Positions 35,884 to 45,424 of a stretch of 64,000 nucleotides of DNA are shown here, piece after piece. Positions within the stretch are counted from its first letter, which is position 1. Every line of letters starts with the position of its first letter. Under the pieces are notes generated by a model. That model was not told where the DNA came from. It saw only the letters and a program-made list of their open reading frames with translations, and did no database searches. The position numbers were made by a program, and so were the translations under genes. This DNA is from DATMBF01 sp035559595 (GTDB taxonomy: Bacteria; Bacteroidota; Ignavibacteria; UBA10030). The DNA lies in assembly GCA_035559595.1 (NCBI GenBank), contig DATMBF010000048.1, positions 1 through 64,000 on the forward strand. Direction: 5' to 3'.

Positions 35884-38064
35884 TTACAGGAGGCCGTTGC
35901 GCTTTCGTAAGAACCATTCAAGTGCGAAGAAAGAAGCGATGAGAGCGAGCATCCAGGGAGAGCTCCACAACGGGATCTCGCTTGTGTGGGTAAGCTCACG
36001 TGGTTGAAACTCAGGAAGCGAGGCAATATCCTGCGGAAGCGTCTGGATGGAAGAAGGATCATAATAACGGCCGCCGGTGCGTGCGGCAAGTTGTTCGAGC
36101 AAGGGCTTGTTCATCCGTGTTTCGGTGAATTCCAGATGAACCCCACCAACGGCAAAGGAGCCGTTTTCAGTGGCAAGCGGTTTGCCGTTGATACTTACGC
36201 GGGCATTGAACCGATAGTCTCCCTCTTCAAGTCCCTCCAGGGAACCCTCGTACTGACCATTCCCAAGCGGATCGAGGAGAATTTCAAGAACTCGTGCCCC
36301 CTGGCCGCCGGGCAAAACAGGCCTCACACTCACCTCTACCCGTGCATTGTCGATTGGTCGGTAGGTATCATCATACACCTGTCCGACGAATTCTATCGGC
36401 TCCAGGCCCGAATAGACCTGTTTTGAAGTGCGGACACGTATCTGTTTTTCATCCTCGCGCGTCGTAAGCCAGCGGACTGAATTACTGAGAAACTCTTCGA
36501 ATACTGTTGGTTGCATCGGTTGTTCCGCAAGCATCTTCCACCGCCAGAGGCCATAGCCGAGCAACATCAACGACTTCCTTCTATTAACACTCCGTGACAC
36601 CAACATCGGATCGTTCAACGTTGTTGTTTGAATGCGTGTCCGTGCGAGGACTTCAGACTCAGGCTTGGCGACGAACTGAGCCTGGAGTTTGAAAAGGGGG
36701 GGAAGTTTTGACCACTGATCGAGACTGCTGGCTGGCCCTGCGAGCTTCACAATAGGATGTAAGGCATATGTTTCCTGAACGCTAACGAATGCGCTGAATT
36801 CATCCGTTGAGCCATCGCGAATCGAAACCGGCAGAAAGGGCTCAAGCTGACGCACCTTCGGAAACGAAATTGACCTGCTCATAACGAGCAAGACACCTTT
36901 CCCTTCGTCTAACGCCCTGATCACCGCCGCCAACGTTTGCGCAGTGGTTGCCGTGGTAGGAAAGCCAACAAGAATCAAACATTCTGCTTCGGCGAGAAGC
37001 TCGGGCGTGAGAGTCCCCTCGTACATTTCCCCATCGGCGCGTTGAATGCGACTTGTTACATCGATATGCGGATCCTGTTCAAGAGCTCGGCGAATAAAGG
37101 CAACATCGGAACTTGGTGCACCGCCAAGGAGCAAAACCTTCATTTTGCTCTTCAGCACGCGAGTAAACGTTACAAAACGATTGTTTTGTTTCGTCAATTC
37201 CCCTTCAAGTGGCGTCACCGCTACCGATAACTTTTGCATCCCTTCTGCTTCGGGAACATAGCCAAGCGGGACGGTATATTCCCGTGTTCCTCCTTGGAGC
37301 GAGAGCGTCTTTCGATCGACGACTCCTTTTTCATCACTCAGGGTAACTTCAACTCTCTGGTCGGTAAAGCCTGTGCTTTTCACGGTTGCATGAACCGGCA
37401 GTCGATTCCCGACATACGTAATGGAATTCGTCAGAACTTTGCGGATGAGGAGGTCACGCTGCTCGCTTGTATCACCGACGCCGACGACGAAGAGCGGGAG
37501 GCCAAGTTGGGTTGCATCGAAAAGGGGGTTGGCGTCTGTTGTTGAATTTCCATCTGTGATGAGGACGACGCTTTGCAGGTTCTGCGTTGACGCAAACTCT
37601 TTCAGCGAGTTCAGTGCGCCCGGCAGATCGGTCGCATCTCCCGTCGCGGTGATGGAATCCTTCGAAAGACTCTCAAGCAGTCGAAGCCGAGAATCGAACG
37701 TTGCGAAACGAGTCGCTCCAATGCGGGAAAGATCCTGAATGGCCTTCGACTCAAGAATGCGGTGGAGGATCTCCCTGCGATCGCCCAGGCGATCCTTAAT
37801 GCTCATGCTCTGTGAATTATCGATAAGCACGACTGTCGTTGGCGGTTCCACTCTTCTGGTGAGCAACGAAAGAAGAGGTTCACCAAGAACGAGAGCGAGA
37901 AGAAAGAGAGAGACTGCCCGCAACGTCGCGAGCACTAAACGCAGAGGGGTTGGAATCGGCGGGATGGTTTGCCGGTACGTGAAGATGGTTAGGCCGACCG
38001 CAACAAGAAAAGCGACGAGAAGGAGGAAAGGATGAAACGAGAGGCCAAGATGAATGTCGGGCAT
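35884..38064 (-). CDS. Membrane-anchored VWA-like domain protein
   Basis: The 726-residue protein has two N-terminal membrane helices (about 10-30 and 40-62), a von Willebrand A-like domain (about 75-210) with the D-x-S-x-S metal-site motif in VVLIDNSQSMSIKDR, long immunoglobulin-like and glutamine-amidotransferase-like regions, and a final membrane helix (WMLALIASFFALEWFL) before a basic tail. This is the layout of BatA/BatB-related and CglB-type periplasmic scaffold proteins often encoded with MoxR ATPases. MoxR is two genes upstream, consistent with a MoxR-VWA metal-insertion or assembly pair. Client unknown. Confidence 0.82.
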   Translation of the reverse strand: MPDIHLGLSFHPFLLLVAFLVAVGLTIFTYRQTIPPIPTPLRLVLATLRAVSLFLLALVLGEPLLSLLTRRVEPPTTVVLIDNSQSMSIKDRLGDRREILHRILESKAIQDLSRIGATRFATFDSRLRLLESLSKDSITATGDATDLPGALNSLKEFASTQNLQSVVLITDGNSTTDANPLFDATQLGLPLFVVGVGDTSEQRDLLIRKVLTNSITYVGNRLPVHATVKSTGFTDQRVEVTLSDEKGVVDRKTLSLQGGTREYTVPLGYVPEAEGMQKLSVAVTPLEGELTKQNNRFVTFTRVLKSKMKVLLLGGAPSSDVAFIRRALEQDPHIDVTSRIQRADGEMYEGTLTPELLAEAECLILVGFPTTATTAQTLAAVIRALDEGKGVLLVMSRSISFPKVRQLEPFLPVSIRDGSTDEFSAFVSVQETYALHPIVKLAGPASSLDQWSKLPPLFKLQAQFVAKPESEVLARTRIQTTTLNDPMLVSRSVNRRKSLMLLGYGLWRWKMLAEQPMQPTVFEEFLSNSVRWLTTREDEKQIRVRTSKQVYSGLEPIEFVGQVYDDTYRPIDNARVEVSVRPVLPGGQGARVLEILLDPLGNGQYEGSLEGLEEGDYRFNARVSINGKPLATENGSFAVGGVHLEFTETRMNKPLLEQLAARTGGRYYDPSSIQTLPQDIASLPEFQPRELTHTSEIPLWSSPWMLALIASFFALEWFLRKRNGLL

Positions 38065-40137
38065 CTATCGGATGAGCAGCATTTTTTGCGTCAGTGTTGT
38101 CGAGGAGGCGTGGAGGCGGGAGAAGTAGGTGCCCGAAGGGGCTGCGACCCCGCGATCGTCTAACCCATCCCAATAAACAGAATTCGACCCGACTGAGGCA
38201 ATTCCACGAAAAAGTGTGCGAATGCGTTGGCCAAGAAGGTTATAGAGGTGAAGTTCCACCGGCTCAGGGGAAGGCGCATCGAATAGAATTGTCGTACCAG
38301 CGTTGAACGGATTGGGGAAATTTGCGTGGAGCACAAACGAATCTGGAACAATGCCGGGAAGACCGGGAATTCCTGTATTGATCAGCGCTCGGAAAGCAAG
38401 AAGAGAGTCCGGCGCCAGAGGCGGATAGAGACGGCTTCGTCCTGTCTCGTCACGAGCCACGAAATAGCCGCGGGGGTAGTTGGTGTCCACACTTGTTGGA
38501 ATGGTGGCCTGAAACAGAAACGGCGTTGAAGTCGGCGTCAACGACACCCGCTCAAACGGCAAGCCTGACGCCGATTGATAATAGAGAAAAAGTGAGTCGT
38601 TCAAGAGAGGGGATGAAGAACGGATAAATGTTGAGACCGTCATCGTAGAGTTGTTGATGCTGACCGTCGGCAAATTACTGAAGACGATTCCGTGATACAG
38701 AAGAGCGCCAAGCGCATTGGCAAATCCCCATCCATAATAGTTATTCGGATAGGAAGTGGTCATCGTTGTTCCGTCTTGAATGTGAACCGCTGTGTTCAAT
38801 AGACTTTCACGAATTTGCATCGGCGTAAGTTGGGGGTGTGCTGAGAGAACGAGGGCTGCAACGCCGGCCACAAGAGGGGTAGAGGCAGAAGTTCCGTTAG
38901 CGGAGACATAGCCACTGCCCGAACCACTTGCCCACCGAACACCAGTACCCTGAGCTACAACTTCAGGTTTTATTCGCCCATCGGAAGTCGGGCCGGTCCC
39001 GCTGAAATCTGCCAAAATACCATCTGAGTAGGCAGCACCAACACTGACTATGCTGTCCGCGTCTGCTGGGGCCACAAGTGTTCCCAGCACGCTAACAGGT
39101 GGTCTACCAGCTGTTTGAAACCCTCCGTTTCCCATGGCAGTGCAAAGGAGAACGCCCTTTCTTGCTGCAATTCCGGCAGCACGGGAAACGATAGTTGTTT
39201 TTCCATTCAGTTCTTGGTAGGTGTAGCTGTAGGTTGTCGTATCGAAATCACGATATCCTAAGGATGATGATGCAATATCGACACCGAGACGCTCCATCCA
39301 CTCCAATGCCTCGACATAGTTGTCCTCTTCGATATGCACCTCAACACTATCGATCTCTGTCTTTGCCAGAATGAAAGACGCGCCAAATGCTGCCCCGATC
39401 AACGAACCGTTATCGAATCCCCCCACGGATGAGAGCACACCCGCGCCGTGATTCCCCTGGGGAAAGTATTCCCATGGTGCGCGTGAAGTATTTGAGTCTC
39501 GATGGACGAAATCAAATTCTGCAACGACACGGATGTTTCGTAATGCAGGGTGAACCCTGTGATTATTGAAGCCGTCGTCAAGAAGTCCGATCAAGATGCC
39601 TGTTCCGTAGATCCCAATTCCGTGAGCATCAACCACTTTAATGTTGTTCAACTGTGTAAATGAACTTCCGTAGTCGATTGGTAAAGCCTCGCGTTTTCTC
39701 AGTGTCTGATCGAGAGAAGGAAGAGAAGAGAATCGCATCGGAGTCTTTTTCATTCTACCGACTGGAGCTACCCGATGGACAAAATTCAGCGAGTGTATTT
39801 CCTGGAGATGTTGCAATGAATTGATTTCAATCGAAACAGCATTGAGCCAGCGCGAGATCGAATGGATTCTCACGCCTGAGAGCTGAATTCTCCGTAGGAT
39901 CTCAGGTGAAGGTGGAATGTCAGATTCATCGATAAGTCTGTCCTTGGGAAGAACCTTTGCCCGCCTGCGCAACGCGCGCTCGGTAATGCCAAGATCTGAA
40001 GGGAGAAAAGAACTCAGAGAGGAACGTTCTTTAAGGAACACCCAGTAGCGATTGGAAGTTGGTTGAGCGGAGGTTGTACGAGAACAGAGCGGGAACAGCA
40101 GGAACACGCCGAGAAAGGAGAAAAGAACGCGTCTCAC
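38065..40137 (-). CDS. Secreted subtilisin-like serine protease with T9SS sorting domain
   Basis: Read from GTG 40137 the protein has 690 residues (the frame can also open at TTG 40170, but the later start puts the signal peptide first). The S8 catalytic triad is intact: Asp in GILIGLLDDGF (about 184), His in NHGAGVL (about 229) and Ser in NGTSASTPLVAGV (about 414). The C-terminal 90 residues (FPNPFN, NLLGQRIRTL, final KMLLIR) are a type A T9SS signal. The enzyme should be exported by the T9SS and act at the cell surface or outside. The gene sits between the MoxR and VWA genes. Confidence 0.9.
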   Translation of the reverse strand: MRRVLFSFLGVFLLFPLCSRTTSAQPTSNRYWVFLKERSSLSSFLPSDLGITERALRRRAKVLPKDRLIDESDIPPSPEILRRIQLSGVRIHSISRWLNAVSIEINSLQHLQEIHSLNFVHRVAPVGRMKKTPMRFSSLPSLDQTLRKREALPIDYGSSFTQLNNIKVVDAHGIGIYGTGILIGLLDDGFNNHRVHPALRNIRVVAEFDFVHRDSNTSRAPWEYFPQGNHGAGVLSSVGGFDNGSLIGAAFGASFILAKTEIDSVEVHIEEDNYVEALEWMERLGVDIASSSLGYRDFDTTTYSYTYQELNGKTTIVSRAAGIAARKGVLLCTAMGNGGFQTAGRPPVSVLGTLVAPADADSIVSVGAAYSDGILADFSGTGPTSDGRIKPEVVAQGTGVRWASGSGSGYVSANGTSASTPLVAGVAALVLSAHPQLTPMQIRESLLNTAVHIQDGTTMTTSYPNNYYGWGFANALGALLYHGIVFSNLPTVSINNSTMTVSTFIRSSSPLLNDSLFLYYQSASGLPFERVSLTPTSTPFLFQATIPTSVDTNYPRGYFVARDETGRSRLYPPLAPDSLLAFRALINTGIPGLPGIVPDSFVLHANFPNPFNAGTTILFDAPSPEPVELHLYNLLGQRIRTLFRGIASVGSNSVYWDGLDDRGVAAPSGTYFSRLHASSTTLTQKMLLIR

Positions 40138-40141
40138 AGCA

Positions 40142-41122
40142 TCAGTCGGTATGAGAGAGGAGTTTGTCAATGATATGGACGGTTGAGATTCCTTCCGCCT
40201 CGGCCGTGAAGCTTGTCACGATGCGGTGGCGCAGAACAGGTTCAGCCATCATTCGCACATCCTCGATGTCGGGTGTATGGCGACCCAGCAGGATGGCTCT
40301 TGCCTTCGCGCCAAGAATGAGGTACTGGGAGGCGCGAGGTCCGGCTCCCCATCGAATCCACCTCTTCACGAAGGCGGGCGCATTGGGAGCACCCGGTCTC
40401 GAGCGGGAAACAAGATCCACTGCAAACTGAATCACATTCTCTGCTACCGGAACGCGCCTTACGAGGTCCTGGAAGCCGATGATCTCCTCCCGTTTTAGCA
40501 CATGATGAAGATCAGGTGTGTAAGGACTTGTTGTCGATTTGACGATTTCGAGTTCTTCCTGTGGCGAAGGATAATCGAGCCAGAGGTTGAACATGAAGCG
40601 ATCAAGTTGAGCCTCCGGCAACGGGTACGTTCCTTCTTGCTCGATAGGGTTCTGTGTGGCGAGCACAAAGAAAGGTTCTTCGAGCGTGTAGGTGGTCCCC
40701 GCAGCGGTAACATGATGTTCCTGCATTGCCTCAAGGAGGGCTGCCTGGGTCTTGGGTGGGGTGCGATTGATTTCGTCGGCAAGAACAATGTTGGCAAAGA
40801 CGGGCCCCCGCACGAACTTGAACGTTTTCTGCCCCGTCGAAATATTCTCTTCGATGATTTCAGTGCCTGTGATATCGCTCGGCATGAGGTCGGGCGTGAA
40901 CTGAATGCGGCTGAATCTGAGCTCCAGCACTTCAGCAAGAGTCTTGATGAGGAGGGTCTTTGCCAATCCCGGCACACCAACAAGCAGGCAATGGCCGCGC
41001 GAAAGCAGCGCAATCAGCAATTGCTCAATGATGCGATCCTGCCCGATGATGACCTTGGCGATCTCTTTCCTGAGCTGGCTGTAAGACGTTGAGAGATTCT
41101 TTGCTGCTTCGACGTCGTTCAT
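40142..41122 (-). CDS. MoxR-family AAA+ ATPase
   Basis: The 326-residue chaperone-like ATPase has Walker A GVPGLAKT (about 51-58), Walker B LADEINRTPPKTQ, the family sensor segment ATQNPIEQEGTYPLPEAQLDRF and a C-terminal lid domain. ATG 41122 sits 23 bp after the previous stop and next to GCGGAG; the longer frame to 41194 overlaps the SurA gene and is less likely. MoxR proteins act with VWA-domain partners; one is encoded just downstream of the protease gene. Confidence 0.93.
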   Translation of the reverse strand: MNDVEAAKNLSTSYSQLRKEIAKVIIGQDRIIEQLLIALLSRGHCLLVGVPGLAKTLLIKTLAEVLELRFSRIQFTPDLMPSDITGTEIIEENISTGQKTFKFVRGPVFANIVLADEINRTPPKTQAALLEAMQEHHVTAAGTTYTLEEPFFVLATQNPIEQEGTYPLPEAQLDRFMFNLWLDYPSPQEELEIVKSTTSPYTPDLHHVLKREEIIGFQDLVRRVPVAENVIQFAVDLVSRSRPGAPNAPAFVKRWIRWGAGPRASQYLILGAKARAILLGRHTPDIEDVRMMAEPVLRHRIVTSFTAEAEGISTVHIIDKLLSHTD

Positions 41123-41145
41123 GGTCTCCGCCGTTTCGATAGTGG

Positions 41146-42414
41146 CTACGATCGTAGCTCCCAAAAGATACTCTTCTTCAGTTCTTCCACCCACTCTTGA
41201 AATACTTTGTTCTTCTTCACATAAAGGGCCAGTTGTTCTACCCGTCGGTAATCATCCCGCAGATTCATCGCATGTTCGGGGATTCGCTTTTTGACAAGAA
41301 TGATTTGATAACCGTATGAAGTCCCAGCTCGCACCCGATGAGGCTCACTGATCTCACCCTCTTTCAGATCTTTGATCGCTTGAATCACCTCTTGTTGTTC
41401 AAGCTGATCAAGCGTCACAAGTCCCAAGTGACCACCAAGCATCTTCGTATCCTCATCTTCGGAGTATTGCCGGGCGAGGTCGGCAAACGCTTCTCCGTGA
41501 AGCGCCCGGGCCCTCAGTTCCTGAAGCTTGGCCACTGCTGTCGAGTCGCTCGCCGGCGTCTTTTCGAGTTTCAGCAGGATATGTCGCGCGTGAACTGACT
41601 CACCGCGTCGCTCGATCAACTGCACAATATGAAAACCAAATTGCGTTTTTATGATATTGGAAATCTCTCCTTCGCGGAGTCGATACACCGCCTCCTCAAA
41701 GTCCCGAACGTAATCACCACGTTTTGCCCAGCCGAGGTCCCCACCGCTGCTTGCGGTTCCGTCTTGCGAATAGCGCCGGGCGAACTCTGCAAAGTCTCCC
41801 CCAGCTCGAATGGAATCAAGAATTGCCTGGAGCTTGGTCCTTAGCTGAAGTTCGAGTGTTGTGTCCGGTTTCGGTGCCACGAAAATGAGGCTTATATCAT
41901 ATTGTTCCGGCACACGCGGTAGGGAATCGCGGTATGATTCATAGAATTCTTCTACCTCTCGTCGGGTTACCTGAATCGCTGCCTCGCGCATCTGCCGCAC
42001 CCGTTCGACAAGCATCTGTTTACGCCGCTCGTCTCGATACTCGCGCTTGATGCGGTTGATCGACATTCCATAGTACTGTTCGACGCGTTCCTGAGACCCG
42101 GCCTGCCGAATCAGATTATCAACCATGATGTCCAGCGATCGGTTGACTTCGTCGTCGGAAACCACAATGCTGTCGATGAGGGCCTGGGCGAGAATGAGTT
42201 TTTCTGCGATCAATCCGTCGAGGATCTGCTTTCGAAGGCCCGGAGTGTTCGGGTCGACCCTGTTCTGCATAGCCACGAAATTGATTCGTTCCTGCACTTC
42301 GGATTCGGTGATAATCTCCTTATCGACGACGGCGACGATGCGGTCGATCGTGGTTTGAGAGTAGACAAGGAAGGAAAAGAGGAACATCATTGCGATAAGA
42401 AATCGATGCTTCAT
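41146..42414 (-). CDS. surA: SurA-like periplasmic chaperone / peptidyl-prolyl isomerase
   Basis: The 422-residue protein has a signal peptide (about 1-20), a SurA N-terminal chaperone domain (about 22-165) and two parvulin domains (about 170-275 and 280-385), seen as FAEFARRYSQDGTASSGGDLGW...FGFHIVQL and FADLARQYSEDEDTKMLGGHLG...YGYQIILV. A short C-terminal helix completes the chaperone core as in E. coli SurA (428 residues). It should escort outer-membrane proteins through the periplasm. It is the third of three consecutive parvulin-related genes. Confidence 0.93.
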   Translation of the reverse strand: MKHRFLIAMMFLFSFLVYSQTTIDRIVAVVDKEIITESEVQERINFVAMQNRVDPNTPGLRKQILDGLIAEKLILAQALIDSIVVSDDEVNRSLDIMVDNLIRQAGSQERVEQYYGMSINRIKREYRDERRKQMLVERVRQMREAAIQVTRREVEEFYESYRDSLPRVPEQYDISLIFVAPKPDTTLELQLRTKLQAILDSIRAGGDFAEFARRYSQDGTASSGGDLGWAKRGDYVRDFEEAVYRLREGEISNIIKTQFGFHIVQLIERRGESVHARHILLKLEKTPASDSTAVAKLQELRARALHGEAFADLARQYSEDEDTKMLGGHLGLVTLDQLEQQEVIQAIKDLKEGEISEPHRVRAGTSYGYQIILVKKRIPEHAMNLRDDYRRVEQLALYVKKNKVFQEWVEELKKSIFWELRS

Positions 42415-42423
42415 AGAAATCTC

Positions 42424-43281
42424 CTACTCAAAAATGCGGGCGGTGTCAGGTACGCCGGTAGCCATGAATACTTGAACGATATGCCGCGAACGAAGGTTCT
42501 CCATCAACGAGTCCAGCGTCGTCCGTCGTCGCTCGATGGCCAGCCGGCTTCGGATTTCCCGTTCGACGTAAGCAAGATCAGGCGTCTGCCCCTGCCTGAG
42601 CAGTTTCCACACAACGAGACAATAGAAGCCGTCCTCAGTGCGGATAGGAAACGACGGCTCGCCGCGCTGAAATGTCGTAGCGACGCGCCAGAGTTCTACC
42701 GGCAGAAATGTCGCTTGCGTGAAGTAAACAGAGTCGACATACGTTACAAGGGCGGTTTTCTTTTCGGGATCGGTTGCCGTTTGGCGAATTGCATCAGCCC
42801 ACGGAGTCCCTCTCAACACTGTCGTTCGAAAGAGAGTTGCGGCTTCCCGATTCCGGAAAAGCGCAAAACTCACGAGCGCAACATCGGTGGGGAGATTGAA
42901 TTCAGCTTTGTGAGCATCGAAGTATGTTGAAATCTCCTGAGGCGTTGCTTGAACCGACTCTGCACGGTAAACAAGTTCATCAAGCAGCGCATTGATGGTC
43001 ATTTGACGTTGAATATCAGCAAGCCGGTTTCTGAGGGTCTCGGAGTTATTGACGCCGCGTCGAATGGCCTCGCGGTAGAGAAGTTCATTCATAATCCACC
43101 GCTGCACGTATTCCTGTAGTTGTGCCTGGGTAAGGGAGGTTGTGTCGAGACGGGAACGGACATCTTCCAGGGTGAGCGTTTCGTTGTCGACCTGAGCAAG
43201 AGGCGTCTGCGGGGCAGAGCTTCTCCTGCAACCTATCAGCAAGAGAAGTGCCAAAACAGCAAGGCTAATGGGAATGCGCAT
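42424..43281 (-). CDS. SurA/PpiC-like lipoprotein, degenerate isomerase domain
   Basis: From ATG 43281 this is a 285-residue lipoprotein with a lipobox (L-L-I-G-C) near residue 18. The region LAQVDNETLTLEDVRSRLD resembles a SurA/PrsA N-terminal helix set. The C-terminal part has weak parvulin character (TATDPEKKTALVTYVDS, then TEDGFYCLVVWKL in place of the FGFHI-like strand), so isomerase activity is doubtful and a pure holdase role is more likely. It overlaps the upstream parvulin gene by 17 bp and precedes surA by 9 bp. Confidence 0.8.
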   Translation of the reverse strand: MRIPISLAVLALLLLIGCRRSSAPQTPLAQVDNETLTLEDVRSRLDTTSLTQAQLQEYVQRWIMNELLYREAIRRGVNNSETLRNRLADIQRQMTINALLDELVYRAESVQATPQEISTYFDAHKAEFNLPTDVALVSFALFRNREAATLFRTTVLRGTPWADAIRQTATDPEKKTALVTYVDSVYFTQATFLPVELWRVATTFQRGEPSFPIRTEDGFYCLVVWKLLRQGQTPDLAYVEREIRSRLAIERRRTTLDSLMENLRSRHIVQVFMATGVPDTARIFE

Positions 43282-45271
43282 CCACCCTCGTCCGTTTAAA
43301 GGCATCTTTCAATACTTCATTCTGAATGGATACGTTGTACTTCCGGCGGAGTTCTGCAACCCATTCCTCTTCTCTCTTCTTTGCCGCGTAGTCTTGGTAA
43401 CTGGCTGCGACCTCAGCCGCCGCCTCCTCATATGTTTTCGGTCGAGAGCGCTCTTTGGCAAGGACTTTGACGACCGACCATCCATTCTCAAATGCAATTG
43501 GTGGTGAGACGCTGTCGTTGGGAAGAACCACGAGCATCACGGTCATGTCATTGAGGGTATAGGGTTGAAATCCCCACTCTCCCCGTTTTTCTTTGAACCC
43601 GGGTCGCTCTGTGTATTTGGCTGCAAGTTCACCAAAGTCCTCACCAGAGCGGGCGCGTGCATAGAGTGACTCAGCCAGGGCCTCTGAGCGGACGAAGATT
43701 TCGGCAAACTTCACTCGATGGGGCCACTTGAATTTGTTCTTGTTCTCCTCGTAATGTTGGCGAAGCAGCGAGTCATTTACCACCACTTTCTTTCGTATTT
43801 CGTCTTCTTCGATGCGAAAAAGAAGGATCCCTTCTTCATATTCTTTCATCAGGCTTGCGAAGGCTGGATGTCGATCTGGAGTACGAAGAACGTGCTCGTT
43901 GTGAACCGCTGTCGACGATACGCGCTCAACAACCCGCTCAACATTTGCTGTACTCAACTTCATGCCTTTGAATTCATCAAGAGTAGCAATGTCGTTCAGG
44001 AAATCCTGAACAGTGCATGATTTATCACTGTAAGTAAACAGCGTCTTCTTGCGGGTTTCCGAATCGATCCGTTTATCCCAGCCTGCCGACTCCACAGTTG
44101 CCAAGGAGTCGAATGCGTGAGTGATTTGATGCAAGAGAGGAATATCGAAACTGAGCTTATAGAGTTTCTTCAATCCGTGGACGTAATCTTCGTAATCATC
44201 GGAGTAACGCGTTTGCTGATAGTGTGAGCGGAGGTCTTTCTCCATTTCCGCGAACGTCGGTGGAGGCTTGCGCTCACGCACTCGAATGATGTGATAACCG
44301 TAGGGCATGCGAAGAGGAGGAGGTAGCGTATCGTGTGGATTCTCAAGCAAAAAAAGGCCCACTCGAGGAGGCAATTGGGAGATCTCATACAAGCCAAGCT
44401 CTCCCCCTCGTGCGGCGCTTTGACTGTCTTCGCTGTATTGTCGAGCCAGCTCCGCGAAATCATCACCGGCCTGGAGTCGCGCGTAGAGAGATCGAACCGT
44501 GTCAGTGACCGCGCTGGTATCCGAGAGATCTTGCTTGAATCGTCTGAGGATATGCTGCAATCCCCAGAGACCGGGATGGTTGATTCGTTCGGTGACGTGA
44601 ATAAGATGGTAGCCGAATCGCGTCCGAACGGGTTGGCGCGTATAGTCACCCGGTTTAAGCGAGTAGCATGCTTCCTCGAACTCTGGGACCATCCTTCCCG
44701 CTGTGAAGAATCCCAAATCGCCACCGGTTTCCACGGCCGTCGGATCCTCTGAATAACGACGGGCTAGAGAATCGAAACTTATGATCGGGATCTGTTTTGC
44801 AACCTCAATGGCCTTTGTATACGCTTTGAGTGTGTCTTCAGGGGTCGCGTTTTCTCCAATTCGGAAGAGAATGTGACTCGCTCGAATATATTCCTGCTTC
44901 CGGTCATACATCTTCTGGATATGAGGTGTAATGAGCTCTTTGTCCACCATGTAGTTTGTAGCAATGTTCGTTCTGATGGACCGAAGTTCCTCAACTACCG
45001 CGCTATCATGAGCAAGGCCGCGCTCGCGGGCTTCTCTCACCTTCAGCCGAAACTTTACAAGGAGTTCGAGGAACTTTTGACGATCCTCGAGGGTGGAGTT
45101 CGCGGCATTCTCCCAGCCTCCATGAGTCTTTGCATATGCTTCCTCGAACTCACTCAGGGTGATTACCTCGTTGCCGACGGTTCCGACAACAAGATTCGGA
45201 TTGGCGCTTCCACACCCAATCAAAGCGGCGGCAAAGAGGACAATTCCTGCGGTCCGAACACAACATTGCAT
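43265..45271 (-). CDS. Large lipoprotein chaperone with three parvulin-type domains (PpiC/PpiD-like)
   Basis: From ATG 45271 the protein has 668 residues with a lipobox (L-I-G-C) near residue 20. A SurA_N-like region (28-130) is followed by a clear parvulin domain (YIRASHILFRIG ... SEDPTAVETGGDLGFF ... RFGYHLIHV), a second one (LWGLQHILRRF ... SEDSQSAARGGELGLY ... PYGYHIIRV), and a third, more divergent one near the C-terminus (WPHRVKFAEIFVR ... KYTERPGFKEKRGEWGF). It is anchored to a membrane by its lipid and likely folds secreted or outer-membrane proteins. The longer open frame back to 45355 would place the lipobox internally. Confidence 0.86.
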   Translation of the reverse strand: MQCCVRTAGIVLFAAALIGCGSANPNLVVGTVGNEVITLSEFEEAYAKTHGGWENAANSTLEDRQKFLELLVKFRLKVREARERGLAHDSAVVEELRSIRTNIATNYMVDKELITPHIQKMYDRKQEYIRASHILFRIGENATPEDTLKAYTKAIEVAKQIPIISFDSLARRYSEDPTAVETGGDLGFFTAGRMVPEFEEACYSLKPGDYTRQPVRTRFGYHLIHVTERINHPGLWGLQHILRRFKQDLSDTSAVTDTVRSLYARLQAGDDFAELARQYSEDSQSAARGGELGLYEISQLPPRVGLFLLENPHDTLPPPLRMPYGYHIIRVRERKPPPTFAEMEKDLRSHYQQTRYSDDYEDYVHGLKKLYKLSFDIPLLHQITHAFDSLATVESAGWDKRIDSETRKKTLFTYSDKSCTVQDFLNDIATLDEFKGMKLSTANVERVVERVSSTAVHNEHVLRTPDRHPAFASLMKEYEEGILLFRIEEDEIRKKVVVNDSLLRQHYEENKNKFKWPHRVKFAEIFVRSEALAESLYARARSGEDFGELAAKYTERPGFKEKRGEWGFQPYTLNDMTVMLVVLPNDSVSPPIAFENGWSVVKVLAKERSRPKTYEEAAAEVAASYQDYAAKKREEEWVAELRRKYNVSIQNEVLKDAFKRTRVDAHSH

Positions 45272-45424
45272 AGACACAAAACTCCCGTAAAGCATTTGAA
45301 TTTCAGCAGTTATGTAACGAGGCAAAAGAAAAGGTAACCAAAAATGGAGTTGCAAGCAAGGAAAGAAGAGACTTGAAGAACTGCGTTTTGAAAGAAATTG
45401 GTAGGACGGTCAGCAAACAACCGC

